Source: a virus
Direction: 5' to 3' (one strand)
IMG/VR virus record: IMGVR_UViG_3300017743_000095
Coordinates: 1 to 27,123 of that record
Length of the DNA stretch: 27,123 nt
Shown here: in pieces, positions 1 through 6,075 of the stretch
How positions within the stretch are numbered: position 1 is the first letter of the stretch
Layout of the letters: each line of letters begins with the position of its first letter
Notes under the pieces: generated by a model
Databases searched by the model: none
What the model saw: only the letters and a program-made list of their open reading frames with translations
Told to the model about the DNA's origin: nothing
Translations under genes and position numbers: made by a program

Positions 1-63
1 CGCAGATCGGTGGTGGCTCTCCTGCGAGTGCCGTGGCTTCGGGTGGCACGGAAACGACGTACA
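1..63 (+). repeat. 63-bp direct repeat, copy 1
   Basis: Bases 1-63 match bases 870-932 exactly. Both copies code, in the same frame, for the start of the Gly-rich fiber proteins (TQIGGGSPASAVASGG). Identity stops after the codons for TETTY. This is the signature of a recent duplication or gene conversion between tandem fiber genes. Confidence 0.9.
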
Positions 64-680
64 GCGTGACCGTTGGCAAGGGTGGTCAGTATTTAGGAGA
101 AGGTGACACGATCAGCAACTCCGCAAACTGGGCGCCAGCCGATTCTGTGTTTGGTGCGTTGACTGCTCTTGCTGGTGGTCGTGGAGGATACTCCTACACC
201 ACGCCGGGTACGGGGTACAGCGGCGGCTCTGGCGGCGGTGGTGCTGGCGGAGCGAGCCTTTCTTCTTCGGGGACTGCTGGTGGTGCAGGCACAGCACCTC
301 AAGGGCACGCTGGCGGTCGTGGGAATGGTTCTGGCTTGTACTACTCAGCCGGGGGCGGGGGTGGATACACCTCGCAAGGAAGTGACGCTTCAGACACCGC
401 TTATGACGGTGGTGCTGGTGGAGACGGCATAGCGAATTACAAGTTTGATGGTGTCGCTCGTGGGTACGCAGCCGGTGGCGGGGGGGCCTCGTACTCCTCT
501 GGGACTGGCGGTTCCGGCGGGCTTGGGGGCGGGGGAGCCGGTGGCTCCGCGTCCGGTCAGACAGGTGGCGACGCTACCGGCGTCGGTTGCGGTGGCGGTG
601 GTGTAAACGGTTCGGTCGGGGCTGTCCACGGCGGCATCGGGACGCACGGCATGGTCATCATTCGCTACCGCATCGGATAA
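1..680 (+). CDS. Glycine-rich tail fiber/adhesin protein, 5' end cut by window
   Basis: The window opens inside this gene; reading starts at base 3 and runs 225 codons to TAA at 678-680. The first 63 bases are identical to bases 870-932 inside the next fiber gene, so the true start lies just left of the window. The product is dominated by Gly with Ser, Ala and Thr (GGAGG, GGGG runs) and ends in GMVIIRYRIG, like the end of its paralogue. Such Gly-rich domains ending in a beta strand of the VIIRY type are common in phage tail fibers and adhesins, which bind the host surface; that role is inferred. Compared with the second copy, it lacks about 70 residues after GGTETTY, where it joins directly to a VTVGKGG segment. 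Nothing catalytic is seen. Confidence 0.75.
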   Translation, partial: QIGGGSPASAVASGGTETTYSVTVGKGGQYLGEGDTISNSANWAPADSVFGALTALAGGRGGYSYTTPGTGYSGGSGGGGAGGASLSSSGTAGGAGTAPQGHAGGRGNGSGLYYSAGGGGGYTSQGSDASDTAYDGGAGGDGIANYKFDGVARGYAAGGGGASYSSGTGGSGGLGGGGAGGSASGQTGGDATGVGCGGGGVNGSVGAVHGGIGTHGMVIIRYRIG

Positions 681-689
681 GGGAAAGTA

Positions 690-836
690 ATGACACGATC
701 AAGAAATGTTGCTGACCTGATTGCTACCGCTGTAGAAAGCGCAGACGCGAGCATCGTTGAAGTTGTTGCGCTTACTCAAGCGGAGTATGACGCTCTCACT
801 CCTGTCGCTACGACCTTGTATGTGGTGACTGACTGA
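690..836 (+). CDS. Small tail-fiber-associated protein (48 aa)
   Basis: This 48-codon gene fills the gap between the two Gly-rich fiber genes. It starts ATG at 690 behind a GGGAAAG purine stretch and ends TGA at 834-836, overlapping the next ATG by one base (TGATG). The C-terminal half reads VVALTQAEYDALTP and then TLYVVTD. I recognise this as a small domain common in phage tail genes, where a similar LTQAEYDAL..P..TLY motif sits at the start of, or just before, fiber proteins. Function is unknown. Position and overlap suggest it is co-translated with the fiber and belongs to the fiber assembly. Confidence 0.7.
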   Translation: MTRSRNVADLIATAVESADASIVEVVALTQAEYDALTPVATTLYVVTD

Positions 837-1666
837 TGCCAACGACCGCTAAGTTGTATTTGGGTAGTACGCAGATCGGTGGTGGCTCTCCTGCGAGTGC
901 CGTGGCTTCGGGTGGCACGGAAACGACGTACACGGGTGACGGCGCGAATGGTGTCGCTGGTCAGAACTACAAGGTTCACTCGTTTACTTCTAGCGGCTCT
1001 TTGAATGTTAGCGCGGCTGGGCTCGTGGACTGTCTCGTCGTGGGGGCTGGTGGCGGCGGTGGCAATTCGTCTTATGAAGGTGGTGGGGGTGCTGGACAGC
1101 ACCTAGAACTTTCTTCGCTGTTTCTTCAATCAGGATCGCAGACTGTCACAGTTGGTGCGGGTGGCGCAGGCCGCACTCCAGGCGGTAACTCTGCTCTAGG
1201 AAGTGTTATTGCTGGTGGCGGTGGTGCAGGATCACCTGGCGGTAGTGCAGGTATGGCTACTCGCGGCATCGGGGGAGATGGAGCCAACGGCGGTGGCGGT
1301 GGTGACGTAACTCAGGCTGCTGGTAGGTCTGTGTCTGGTGGTTTCGATGGTGGAACTGGCGGCGGCGGCTCTGGCGGTGGCGGGGGTGGTTCGTCTGCCG
1401 TGGGACAAAACGGAACGTCTAACGCCGGAGGAAACGGTGGGGCCGGTACGTCCAATAGTTTTACGGGCAGCGCGGTAACCCGTGCAGGCGGCGGTGGCGG
1501 CAACGGCGGTGTGACTCAGGGCAGCGGTGCTGCTGGTGGTGGCGACGGGACTAGCGGCGGTACGGGAAACAGCGCGACGGCCAACTCTGGTTCTGGTGGT
1601 GGCGCGGCTAATGGCACGGGCGGTTCTGGCGGCAGCGGAGTCGTCATCATTAGGTACGCAATCTAG
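836..1666 (+). CDS. Glycine-rich tail fiber/adhesin protein
   Basis: The 276-residue product starts with a short N-terminal segment (MPTTAKLYLGSTQIGGG) probably used for attachment. A beta-rich core follows (residues about 50-80: HSFTSSGSLNVSAAG, then LVDCLVVGAGGGGG), and then a long Gly/Ser/Ala-rich repeat region to a final GVVIIRYAI. The pattern SSGSLxVSAAGxVDxLVVGAGGGGG is typical of Gly-rich receptor-binding fibers of actinophages. The ATG at 836 overlaps the upstream TGA. Its first 32 codons share a 63-bp perfect repeat with the upstream fiber gene. It probably contacts the host envelope; the receptor cannot be inferred. Confidence 0.8.
   Translation: MPTTAKLYLGSTQIGGGSPASAVASGGTETTYTGDGANGVAGQNYKVHSFTSSGSLNVSAAGLVDCLVVGAGGGGGNSSYEGGGGAGQHLELSSLFLQSGSQTVTVGAGGAGRTPGGNSALGSVIAGGGGAGSPGGSAGMATRGIGGDGANGGGGGDVTQAAGRSVSGGFDGGTGGGGSGGGGGGSSAVGQNGTSNAGGNGGAGTSNSFTGSAVTRAGGGGGNGGVTQGSGAAGGGDGTSGGTGNSATANSGSGGGAANGTGGSGGSGVVIIRYAI
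870..932 (+). repeat. 63-bp direct repeat, copy 2
   Basis: Identical to bases 1-63 at the left edge. It encodes residues about 12-32 of the second fiber. See the first copy for what it implies. Confidence 0.9.
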
Positions 1667-1679
1667 GAGAGGCTCCATA

Positions 1680-1916
1680 GTGCATTGGAATCTTGATACT
1701 CCGGGTGCTTTGCTCGCAGTCCTGAGTATTTTCGGTCTGCTTCTTTCGGGTTTGATCTTTGTCATTGACGCAAGGATTGGCCGGATTAGAAAAGAAATGA
1801 CCCCCAACGGTGGAACGTCGATGCGTGATGTTCTTGACCGTATTGAGAAGCAGAACGAGAAGTTGGAAGAGCAACTCGATCACCATATTACGTGGCATCT
1901 TGAACAGCCAAAGTGA
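1680..1916 (+). CDS. Small membrane protein with C-terminal coiled coil; holin-like candidate (78 aa)
   Basis: The reading frame is open from 1527, but the first part only shadows the fiber gene. A strong AGGAGAGG at 1665-1672 lies 7 bases before GTG at 1680, which I take as the start. Residues about 10-30 (ALLAVLSIFGLLLSGLIFVI) form one hydrophobic helix. A basic stretch (RIGRIRK) follows, and then an amphipathic segment (MRDVLDRIEKQNEKLEEQL) that looks like a coiled coil. This shape resembles one-helix accessory holins or XhlA-like proteins. It lies between the fiber genes and a two-helix holin candidate plus endolysin, so a lysis role is likely but unproven. A structural membrane-interacting tail component is the alternative. 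Confidence 0.65.
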   Translation: MHWNLDTPGALLAVLSIFGLLLSGLIFVIDARIGRIRKEMTPNGGTSMRDVLDRIEKQNEKLEEQLDHHITWHLEQPK

Positions 1917-2026
1917 TTGAGTGTTTGTGGTGCGGGGAAACTTTTGACGGGACTCACTCGCGTTGGCTGTGTCCTAACTGCGGAGCGAAAGCGAATTGTT
2001 GTGAGGGCGAACCGTGCCCTGTTTAA
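1913..2026 (+). CDS. 37-residue zinc-ribbon protein
   Basis: A GTG at 1913 overlaps the upstream stop in GTGA, the coupling arrangement used repeatedly in this phage. The product has two cysteine pairs, CLWC (residues 4-7) and CPNC (20-23), in classic zinc-knuckle spacing, followed by a Cys-rich tail (NCCEGEPCPV). Stop TAA at 2024-2026 is inside a TTTAAA palindrome. It is too short for an enzyme. A tiny zinc-binding adaptor or nucleic-acid-binding protein is plausible; no function can be assigned. Confidence 0.6.
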   Translation: MIECLWCGETFDGTHSRWLCPNCGAKANCCEGEPCPV

Positions 2027-2055
2027 ATACCTGCTCCTACCTGGAGTGGCGTGGA

Positions 2056-2193
2056 ATGTATATTTGTGAAACTTGCGGAAGTAAGGAAAACGCTAATGCC
2101 TCCGAAGAAAGCATTTTGGGACAAACCAAACCCGAAGAAAAAATCCACACCGTTGTCTTCTGCGCAGAAGGCTGCTGCCAAGAGACGTGCTAA
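2056..2193 (+). CDS. Candidate 45-residue Cys-rich ORF overlapping the next gene out of frame
   Basis: An ATG at 2056 with GGAG at 2043-2046 opens a frame reading MYICETCGSKE near the start and CCQETC at the end, stopping at TAA 2191-2193. The paired cysteines at both ends and the similarity in style to the zinc-ribbon protein just upstream make it more than random. It overlaps the Lys-rich gene at 2096-2260 in another frame over almost 100 bases, so it could also be chance. Only conservation in relatives would decide. Confidence 0.3.
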   Translation: MYICETCGSKENANASEESILGQTKPEEKIHTVVFCAEGCCQETC

Positions 2194-2260
2194 AGCCGCT
2201 GGTAGGCCTTACCCAAATCTTGTTGATAACGCCGCTGTCAAGAGAAAGAAAAAAAAGTAA
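2096..2260 (+). CDS. Small lysine-rich basic protein (54 aa)
   Basis: The frame is open from 2051, but AAGGA at 2083-2087 and the recurring MPxK start of the neighbouring genes point to ATG 2096. The product begins MPPKKAFWDKPNPKKK, has an Ala/Lys/Arg helix (AQKAAAKRRAKAAG) and ends in KRKKKK. It has no Cys and few acidic residues. Its stop overlaps the next start (TAATG). It is the first of four consecutive very basic proteins lying between fiber and lysis genes. Basic proteins of this kind may bind DNA or RNA, or be packaged in the virion; this is inference. Confidence 0.65.
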   Translation: MPPKKAFWDKPNPKKKSTPLSSAQKAAAKRRAKAAGRPYPNLVDNAAVKRKKKK

Positions 2261-2424
2261 TGCCTGCTAAGAAAAAGTCTTTGACAAGACGGCAACAAGA
2301 AACAATGAAAAATCATTCTAAGCATCACAGCGCAAAGCACATGAGTGAGATGCGTAAGGCTATGAAGTCCGGTTCAACTTTTTCTGCGGCTCACAAGAAG
2401 GCTCAGAAGAAGGTCGGCAAGTAA
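2260..2424 (+). CDS. Small basic conserved phage protein (54 aa)
   Basis: ATG at 2260 overlaps the previous TAA (TAATG). The product starts MPAKKKSLTRRQQETMKNHS and continues with HHSAKHMSEMRKAMKSG, then SFxxAH-like FSAAHKKAQKKVGK. I recognise this His/Lys/Met pattern (HSxHHSxKHMxxMRxxMxxG, SAAHKKAxxKVG) as a small family seen in many environmental phages, of unknown function. It is rich in Lys and His with periodic Met, consistent with one or two amphipathic helices. It may act in DNA condensation or the virion, but no function has been shown that I know of. Confidence 0.7.
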   Translation: MPAKKKSLTRRQQETMKNHSKHHSAKHMSEMRKAMKSGSTFSAAHKKAQKKVGK

Positions 2425-2443
2425 CTACTTTGGAGGTTGCAAA

Positions 2444-2557
2444 ATGCCTGGAAAAGGTAAAGGTATGGGCAAGAAGATGGGCATGAAGAAGAAGCCTGCT
2501 ATGGGTATGGCTAAGAAGAAGACTGCCAAGAAAATGCAGGGTAGAAAGAAGTACTGA
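2444..2557 (+). CDS. Lys/Met/Gly-rich micro-protein (37 aa)
   Basis: A strong GGAGG at 2432-2436 sits 7 bases before ATG 2444, and the stop TGA (2555-2557) overlaps the next ATG by one base. The product is almost only Lys, Gly and Met with a few Ala (MPGKGKGMGKKMGMKKKPAM at the start). The GMGKKMGMKKK repeats give extreme low complexity, yet the ribosome binding site and coupling argue that it is made. It shares the MPxK start with its neighbours. Such a peptide would bind nucleic acid or acidic surfaces; function unknown. Confidence 0.65.
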   Translation: MPGKGKGMGKKMGMKKKPAMGMAKKKTAKKMQGRKKY

Positions 2558-2847
2558 TGCCTCCTAAGAAGGACCCTAGGCTTAAGCGTGCTGGTGTCTC
2601 AGGTTTTAACAAACCTAAACGGACTCCTGGGCACGCAAAGAAATCACACGTAGTTGTCGCCAAGCAAGGCGACAAGGTTAAGACGATTCGATTCGGTGAG
2701 CAAGGTGCTAAGACTGCGGGTAAACCTAAGTCTGGTGAGTCTTCTACTATGAAAAAGAAGCGTGCATCATTTAAAGCACGTCACCGTAAGAATATTTCTA
2801 AAGGTAAAATGTCGGCTGCGTATTGGGCGGACAAAGAAAAATGGTAA
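2557..2847 (+). CDS. Conserved phage basic protein with C-terminal KARHxKNIxKGKMSAAYWA motif (96 aa)
   Basis: It starts at ATG 2557, overlapping the upstream TGA. The product opens MPPKKDPRLKRAGVSGFNKP, has a central KSHVVVAKQGDKVKTIRFG strand segment and ends in ASFKARHRKNISKGKMSAAY followed by WADKEKW. I recognise this C-terminal block as a widespread family in phages of aquatic and other bacteria, usually annotated only as a hypothetical or structural protein. The central segment looks beta-stranded, while the C-terminus is a strongly basic helix. It is the largest of the basic cluster and the one most likely to have a conserved fold. Confidence 0.75.
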   Translation: MPPKKDPRLKRAGVSGFNKPKRTPGHAKKSHVVVAKQGDKVKTIRFGEQGAKTAGKPKSGESSTMKKKRASFKARHRKNISKGKMSAAYWADKEKW

Positions 2848-3089
2848 GCGTTTCGGGAATGGTGAGGGAATTGTCAAACTCTTGGAAAGACCTTATGGCC
2901 TTCATTAACGACCACCCTCTGGGTGTGGCGTTGAAGGTATTTGCCGCTACTGGATTGACTTGGGTTATCGACAATGTTGGTGACTTCGGTTGGCCTCCGA
3001 TTCTTGTTGTCGCTGTGCCCCCGGCGTTGGTCGTCCTTGTTGATTGGTTGAACAAGCAGAACAATCGTTTTGGTCGTCAGGGTGGCTAA
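2841..3089 (+). CDS. Putative holin (two transmembrane helices, 82 aa)
   Basis: The start is taken as ATG 2841, overlapping the end of the basic-protein gene (ATGGTAA); a second ATG at 2859 is possible. The product has a charged N-terminus and two hydrophobic segments: residues about 28-46 (PLGVALKVFAATGLTWVI) and about 54-73 (GWPPILVVAVPPALVVLVDW). It ends in a basic tail (NKQNNRFGRQ). Size, two helices, basic C-terminus and position directly before, and overlapping, the endolysin gene fit a small holin that permeabilises the membrane for endolysin release. There is no sequence-specific holin motif, so the call rests on topology and context. Confidence 0.65.
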   Translation: MVSVSGMVRELSNSWKDLMAFINDHPLGVALKVFAATGLTWVIDNVGDFGWPPILVVAVPPALVVLVDWLNKQNNRFGRQGG

Positions 3090-3705
3090 CACTGCCTTTG
3101 CTCGTCGCCTTAAAAAGGCATTAGAGAAGAGACTACCGGGCAGAGTTGAATACATGAATACGTGGGACGAGAAGACTCGCGGTATTGACTGGAAGCGTAA
3201 GAAGAATCCGGTCGCGTTAATGTGCCATCACACGGCTGGGTCCGCTACTTCATCTACTAAACCTAACCATCCTGGAAACAAGAAAGGTGCAAACAAAGGC
3301 GTTGTTAACTTCGTCCAAAACCATTACCGGGTTCCCGCTGCAAACTTCACTCTTGACCGTGACGGCACGGTCTACGTGCATACGGCATATCCTTGCTGGC
3401 ACGCAGGCCGTGGCTCATTCAAGGGTGTGGAGCGTTTTGCTCGTTTAAATGTGCCGGACGATAGGGGAAACGATTACTTCGCTGGCGTCGAAATGGTTTC
3501 TAAGGGTTTGAAGAGGGACTTCACACAGGCTCAGAAAGAATCGTGGGGTGCTTTGGCTAACGCCATGAAGGAAGCCGCCGGTTGGAAAGGAGTCTATATG
3601 AGGCTTCCTAACCATAAGACTTGGGCACCGAAACGCAAGGTGGATAGTAAGTACAAGTTGTCTACTTTGCGTAAGTGGGCTAGTAGGTATGGCGTTGTTT
3701 CGTGA
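3082..3705 (+). CDS. Endolysin: N-acetylmuramoyl-L-alanine amidase (PGRP/amidase_2 fold)
   Basis: The 207-residue product cleaves the bond between muramic acid and the stem peptide in the host cell wall at lysis. Zinc ligands expected for the family are visible: His49/His50 in CHHTAG, His107 in CWHAGRGSF and His178 in NHKTWAPKRKVD, with Lys186 matching the catalytic Lys of T7-lysozyme-like amidases. The strand motif FTLDRDGTVYVH lies between them. No separate cell-wall-binding domain is seen; the C-terminus (LSTLRKWASRYG) is short. The start is uncertain: GTG 3082 is nested in the holin stop region, and TTG 3070 is an alternative. The stop overlaps the next gene in GTGA. Confidence 0.9.
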   Translation: MANTAFARRLKKALEKRLPGRVEYMNTWDEKTRGIDWKRKKNPVALMCHHTAGSATSSTKPNHPGNKKGANKGVVNFVQNHYRVPAANFTLDRDGTVYVHTAYPCWHAGRGSFKGVERFARLNVPDDRGNDYFAGVEMVSKGLKRDFTQAQKESWGALANAMKEAAGWKGVYMRLPNHKTWAPKRKVDSKYKLSTLRKWASRYGVVS

Positions 3706-3806
3706 CGTTTAACTTTTGGGGTTTGCGGAGGGTCGGCAATAAGTATCTGCCTTTCGTAAACGTTGGTATTGATTTTAAAAACGATTTGGTTTGGTGGCGT
3801 AAATGA
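3702..3806 (+). CDS. 34-residue protein of unknown function, coupled on both sides
   Basis: GTG at 3702 overlaps the amidase stop (GTGA), and its own TGA overlaps the next ATG (ATGA at 3803-3806). This double four-base overlap, in a phage that uses such overlaps everywhere, is good evidence for a real gene despite its size. The product is aromatic and basic (TFNFWGLRRVGNKYLPF, then NDLVWWRK), without a convincing membrane helix. A TTTAAA site at 3774 gives a Phe-Lys pair in it. No function recognised. Confidence 0.6.
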   Translation: MTFNFWGLRRVGNKYLPFVNVGIDFKNDLVWWRK

Positions 3807-5716
3807 GTAACTTAAATCAGATCACTGAGAGAATTATTGAACGTCTTGGTTTAAATGAGATTCCCGGTGGCAAGGTTTTTGCACCGGACTCTCAGTCTTG
3901 GGATTGCAGTCTTGGGGCTTTGACGTTCCTGTTTGCCATGTCGGATCAAAACCCTATGCTTAGGGAGACTGCCGACTTCCGGCGGGAGCGCATCGACACT
4001 GAGCGTACTCCGGGTGAGCAGTCCTTGGACTCTGGTTTTTGGCTTCGCTCTCAAGAATCTTTCCATTTGGGTGAGGGTCTTCGTTCTGCCGAACCGCTTG
4101 AGATTGACGAGAATGAGTCTAGGTTCCGCTATTCCCGTGGCGGAGGGGTTGACCCGTGGACTCCGGGGCAGTTGTCTTTGTTGAACTCCACGGCGAGCAT
4201 CGAATCTATTTCCACAACGCACATTGAGACTCTTGGAACATCGTCGGGCATACTGGTTTCTGACGACGCTGGTGTTCACATGACCTCCTTGGCGGGGTCC
4301 GTTCTGTGGACGTATGCGAACACAAACGTTCACTCGCTTACCACTGACGGTGACAACTGGTATGCGGGTACGACGGACGGTAAGATTTACAACGGAACGA
4401 ACGCTAGTGGCGGTGGTTCGTTGTACAAGGATTTCGGTGGCTCTGGGAACGTAGTTGTGCGTTGGGCTAAGGGCCGCTTGATTGCTACTTTCGGTAACGC
4501 TGTGCATGAGGGTGCCGGTGGTACGTGGACTTCCCTGGACCCGGGAACCACTTTCCCGTCTGGTTGGTCTTGGGTGGATATCGCTGAAGGACCTGCCGCA
4601 ATTTACTTGGCTGGGAACGCTGGCGATTTCTCAGCGATCTACAAGATTGACGCGACTGCCTCGTCTAGTTCTGTCACCTTGAGTGCTTTGGTTCAGGTTG
4701 CGGAACTTCCTAGGGGTGAGAGTTTAAATACTATATACTCTTACGTCGGTGGGTTTCTTCTTATTGGTACTGCGTTGGGTTCTCGCGTTGCCGCGCTGGG
4801 GACCGACGCGACGCTTACTATTGGACCGTTGGTTCACCTGTCGGATGATGGCGTGAAAGACTTTGTTGCCGTTGGGTCTTACGTTTACGCAGCGGTGGGC
4901 GGTAAGTGTAGTAAGGGTAATCGTACCACTGCACCTGGTCTTGTCCGTATTGATTTGGGTAGGAATTTAAATAACTCTGCGTTGGAGTTTCCTCACGCGA
5001 ACGATTTGTTTGTTGACGTGACTGGATCGTGCGAGTCTGTGACTTATTCCGGTGACGTTCTGGTTCTTGGAGTGACTGGTACGGCTGGTCTTTACAAGCA
5101 GTCTTCGTCCTTCGTTTCTGAGGGTTGGATGGAAACTGGTCGTATTCGTTTGGGTACTGCTGAGGCTAAGACGTGGCGTGACTTGCGTGTGCTGAATGTC
5201 CCCGCCTCTGGTGGCTCTGTGATTGCCTACGCTAATCGTGACGAGGGGGCTAGTAACCCTGAGGCTTGGCAGCAAGTGGTGTTCACGGATGGGACTAACT
5301 ACGACCGTACAGGAAAAGTCTCGTCTAACCCAAATGAGCCTGCTACTGACCTGTTTATTGCCCTGGAGTTGACGGCTTCTACTGATTTGAGCCAGTCCCC
5401 TACTGTGTCTTCGTACAACTTGAGGGCTATCCCTGCCCCACGGCGCACTCGCTTGCTTCGGGTTCCGGTGATGATGTTCGACCGCGAGACCGATAAGGCC
5501 GGAAGTGTAATGGGTTACGACGGGTACGCCTTTGATCGTTTAAATTTGTTGGAAGCATTAGAGCAAGAGTTTGCTGTGGTTCCTTTCACGGACCTGACCA
5601 CGGACGAGAAGGTGAACGTTTACATCGAACGTGTCTCGTACACGAGGACCACTCCCCCGTCGGCTAACGACGGGAATAATGGTGGTATCGCCACCCTATT
5701 GTTGAGGATAATCTAA
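3803..5716 (+). CDS. Minor tail protein, beta-propeller type
   Basis: The 637-residue product begins with a helical segment and then a block (SFHLGEGLRSAEPLEIDENE; SRGGGVDPWTPGQLSLL) that I recognise from minor tail proteins of actinophages and environmental phages, where FHxGxG..E and GVDxWTPGQ motifs precede a WD/NHL-like propeller. Repeated strand motifs follow (WTYANTNVHSLTTDGDNWYAG, RWAKGRLIATFGNAVHE, DFVAVGSYVYAAVGG), spaced roughly 40-60 residues, fitting propeller blades. The C-terminus (RLLRVPVMMFDRETD to IATLLLRII) resembles a tail-hub-type beta domain. It probably forms part of the baseplate or side fibers. It carries four TTTAAA sites, nearly all read as Leu-Asn with TTA. Confidence 0.7.
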   Translation: MSNLNQITERIIERLGLNEIPGGKVFAPDSQSWDCSLGALTFLFAMSDQNPMLRETADFRRERIDTERTPGEQSLDSGFWLRSQESFHLGEGLRSAEPLEIDENESRFRYSRGGGVDPWTPGQLSLLNSTASIESISTTHIETLGTSSGILVSDDAGVHMTSLAGSVLWTYANTNVHSLTTDGDNWYAGTTDGKIYNGTNASGGGSLYKDFGGSGNVVVRWAKGRLIATFGNAVHEGAGGTWTSLDPGTTFPSGWSWVDIAEGPAAIYLAGNAGDFSAIYKIDATASSSSVTLSALVQVAELPRGESLNTIYSYVGGFLLIGTALGSRVAALGTDATLTIGPLVHLSDDGVKDFVAVGSYVYAAVGGKCSKGNRTTAPGLVRIDLGRNLNNSALEFPHANDLFVDVTGSCESVTYSGDVLVLGVTGTAGLYKQSSSFVSEGWMETGRIRLGTAEAKTWRDLRVLNVPASGGSVIAYANRDEGASNPEAWQQVVFTDGTNYDRTGKVSSNPNEPATDLFIALELTASTDLSQSPTVSSYNLRAIPAPRRTRLLRVPVMMFDRETDKAGSVMGYDGYAFDRLNLLEALEQEFAVVPFTDLTTDEKVNVYIERVSYTRTTPPSANDGNNGGIATLLLRII

Positions 5717-5784
5717 GACCTCAGGGTTTAAATACCTAGGTAACCCCTCACCAGCACCATGAAAGTCTGTCTACGTTCGTTACA

Positions 5785-5853
5785 GGGCCTCTAAGGGGGC
5801 ACTGAGCGGCAGTTTCCCCGGCCTTGAGCCGGGGTTATCTGCTTATTAGGCCC
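5785..5853 (+). ncRNA. Possible structured RNA with closing stem and two inner hairpins
   Basis: GGGCCT at 5785-5790 pairs with AGGCCC at 5848-5853 and encloses ACTG/CAGT (about 5801-5813) and the 7-bp hairpin at 5816-5834. The result is a three-way-junction-like fold of about 69 bases. It does not fit a tRNA: no T-arm or anticodon arm. It may be only an elaborate terminator. Not tested by folding software. Confidence 0.3.
5816..5834 (+). terminator. Terminator-like hairpin after the tail module
   Basis: CCCCGGC (5816-5822), a 5-base loop CTTGA, then GCCGGGG (5828-5834), followed by TTATCTGCTTATT. The stem is perfect and GC-rich but the T run is broken, as is common in actinobacterial terminators. 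It lies 100 bases after the last tail gene. Confidence 0.6.
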
Positions 5854-5954
5854 AAAATAACTAGTAGTAGAATAAATAGTATAAAAGGGTAAAGAAACCA
5901 CTGTTCTTGTTTACTAAACATTATATGTATACTCGCTAAATCACTCGTTCGTTC

Positions 5955-5972
5955 GCGGCCCCTGTGGGCCGC
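5955..5972. terminator. GC-rich hairpin in the divergent promoter region
   Basis: GCGGCCC (5955-5961), loop CTGT, GGGCCGC (5966-5972): seven perfect pairs. If the leftward promoter at 5997-6025 is active, this hairpin lies within the first 40 bases of its transcript and could be an attenuator or RNA-stabilising structure. There is no T tract on the plus strand. Confidence 0.45.
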
Positions 5973-5996
5973 TCACTAAAACTCGCTCTTGCTCGT

Positions 5997-6025
5997 AGTG
6001 TAATGCTCGCCTTCGACTCGCGCAA
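5997..6025 (-). promoter_or_regulatory. Candidate leftward promoter TTGCGC-17-TACACT
   Basis: On the minus strand TTGCGC (6025-6020) and TACACT (6002-5997) are 17 bases apart, with predicted start near 5990. The -35 word matches that of the rightward promoters found here. No minus-strand gene follows, so it would make a non-coding or antisense RNA. The -35 hexamer is far from TTGACA, so the call is tentative. Confidence 0.3.
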
Positions 6026-6039
6026 CTATTCTCCCTATT

Positions 6040-6068
6040 TTGCACGCTGTCGAACCTTGCCCTATAGT
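6040..6068 (+). promoter_or_regulatory. Early promoter TTGCAC-17-TATAGT giving a probable leaderless mRNA
   Basis: TTGCAC (6040-6045) and TATAGT (6063-6068) are separated by exactly 17 bases. The expected transcription start is at about 6075, at or next to the ATG of the nuclease gene at 6076. No Shine-Dalgarno sequence precedes that ATG. Leaderless mRNAs are common in Actinobacteria, which fits. Confidence 0.55.
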
Positions 6069-6075
6069 GGGACCT

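Larger units (their letters stand above)
5717..6075. other. Non-coding intermodule region between tail genes and replication genes
   Basis: No convincing gene lies here. It holds a GGGTT/AACCC stem right after the tail-gene stop (5724-5746, with a TTTAAA in its loop), a strong hairpin at 5816-5834, a possible larger fold at 5785-5853, an AT-rich tract (about 5854-5940), a GC-rich hairpin at 5955-5972, a run of TCGCT/GCTCG words (5934-6020) and two divergent promoters. Late leftward-module transcription probably ends here and early transcription begins. Confidence 0.7.

Noticed and set aside
1527-1679. Upstream extension of the small membrane protein frame
   Set aside because: It overlaps the fiber gene fully, while a strong AGGAGAGG serves GTG 1680.
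1232-1807. Long minus-strand frame opposite the Gly-rich fiber gene
   Set aside because: Gly-rich coding sequence commonly gives long open antisense frames; the translation is Thr/Arg/Ala-rich with no domain.
5785-5853. tRNA-like cloverleaf
   Set aside because: The closing stem suggests one, but there is no T-loop consensus, no proper anticodon arm and the length is too short.
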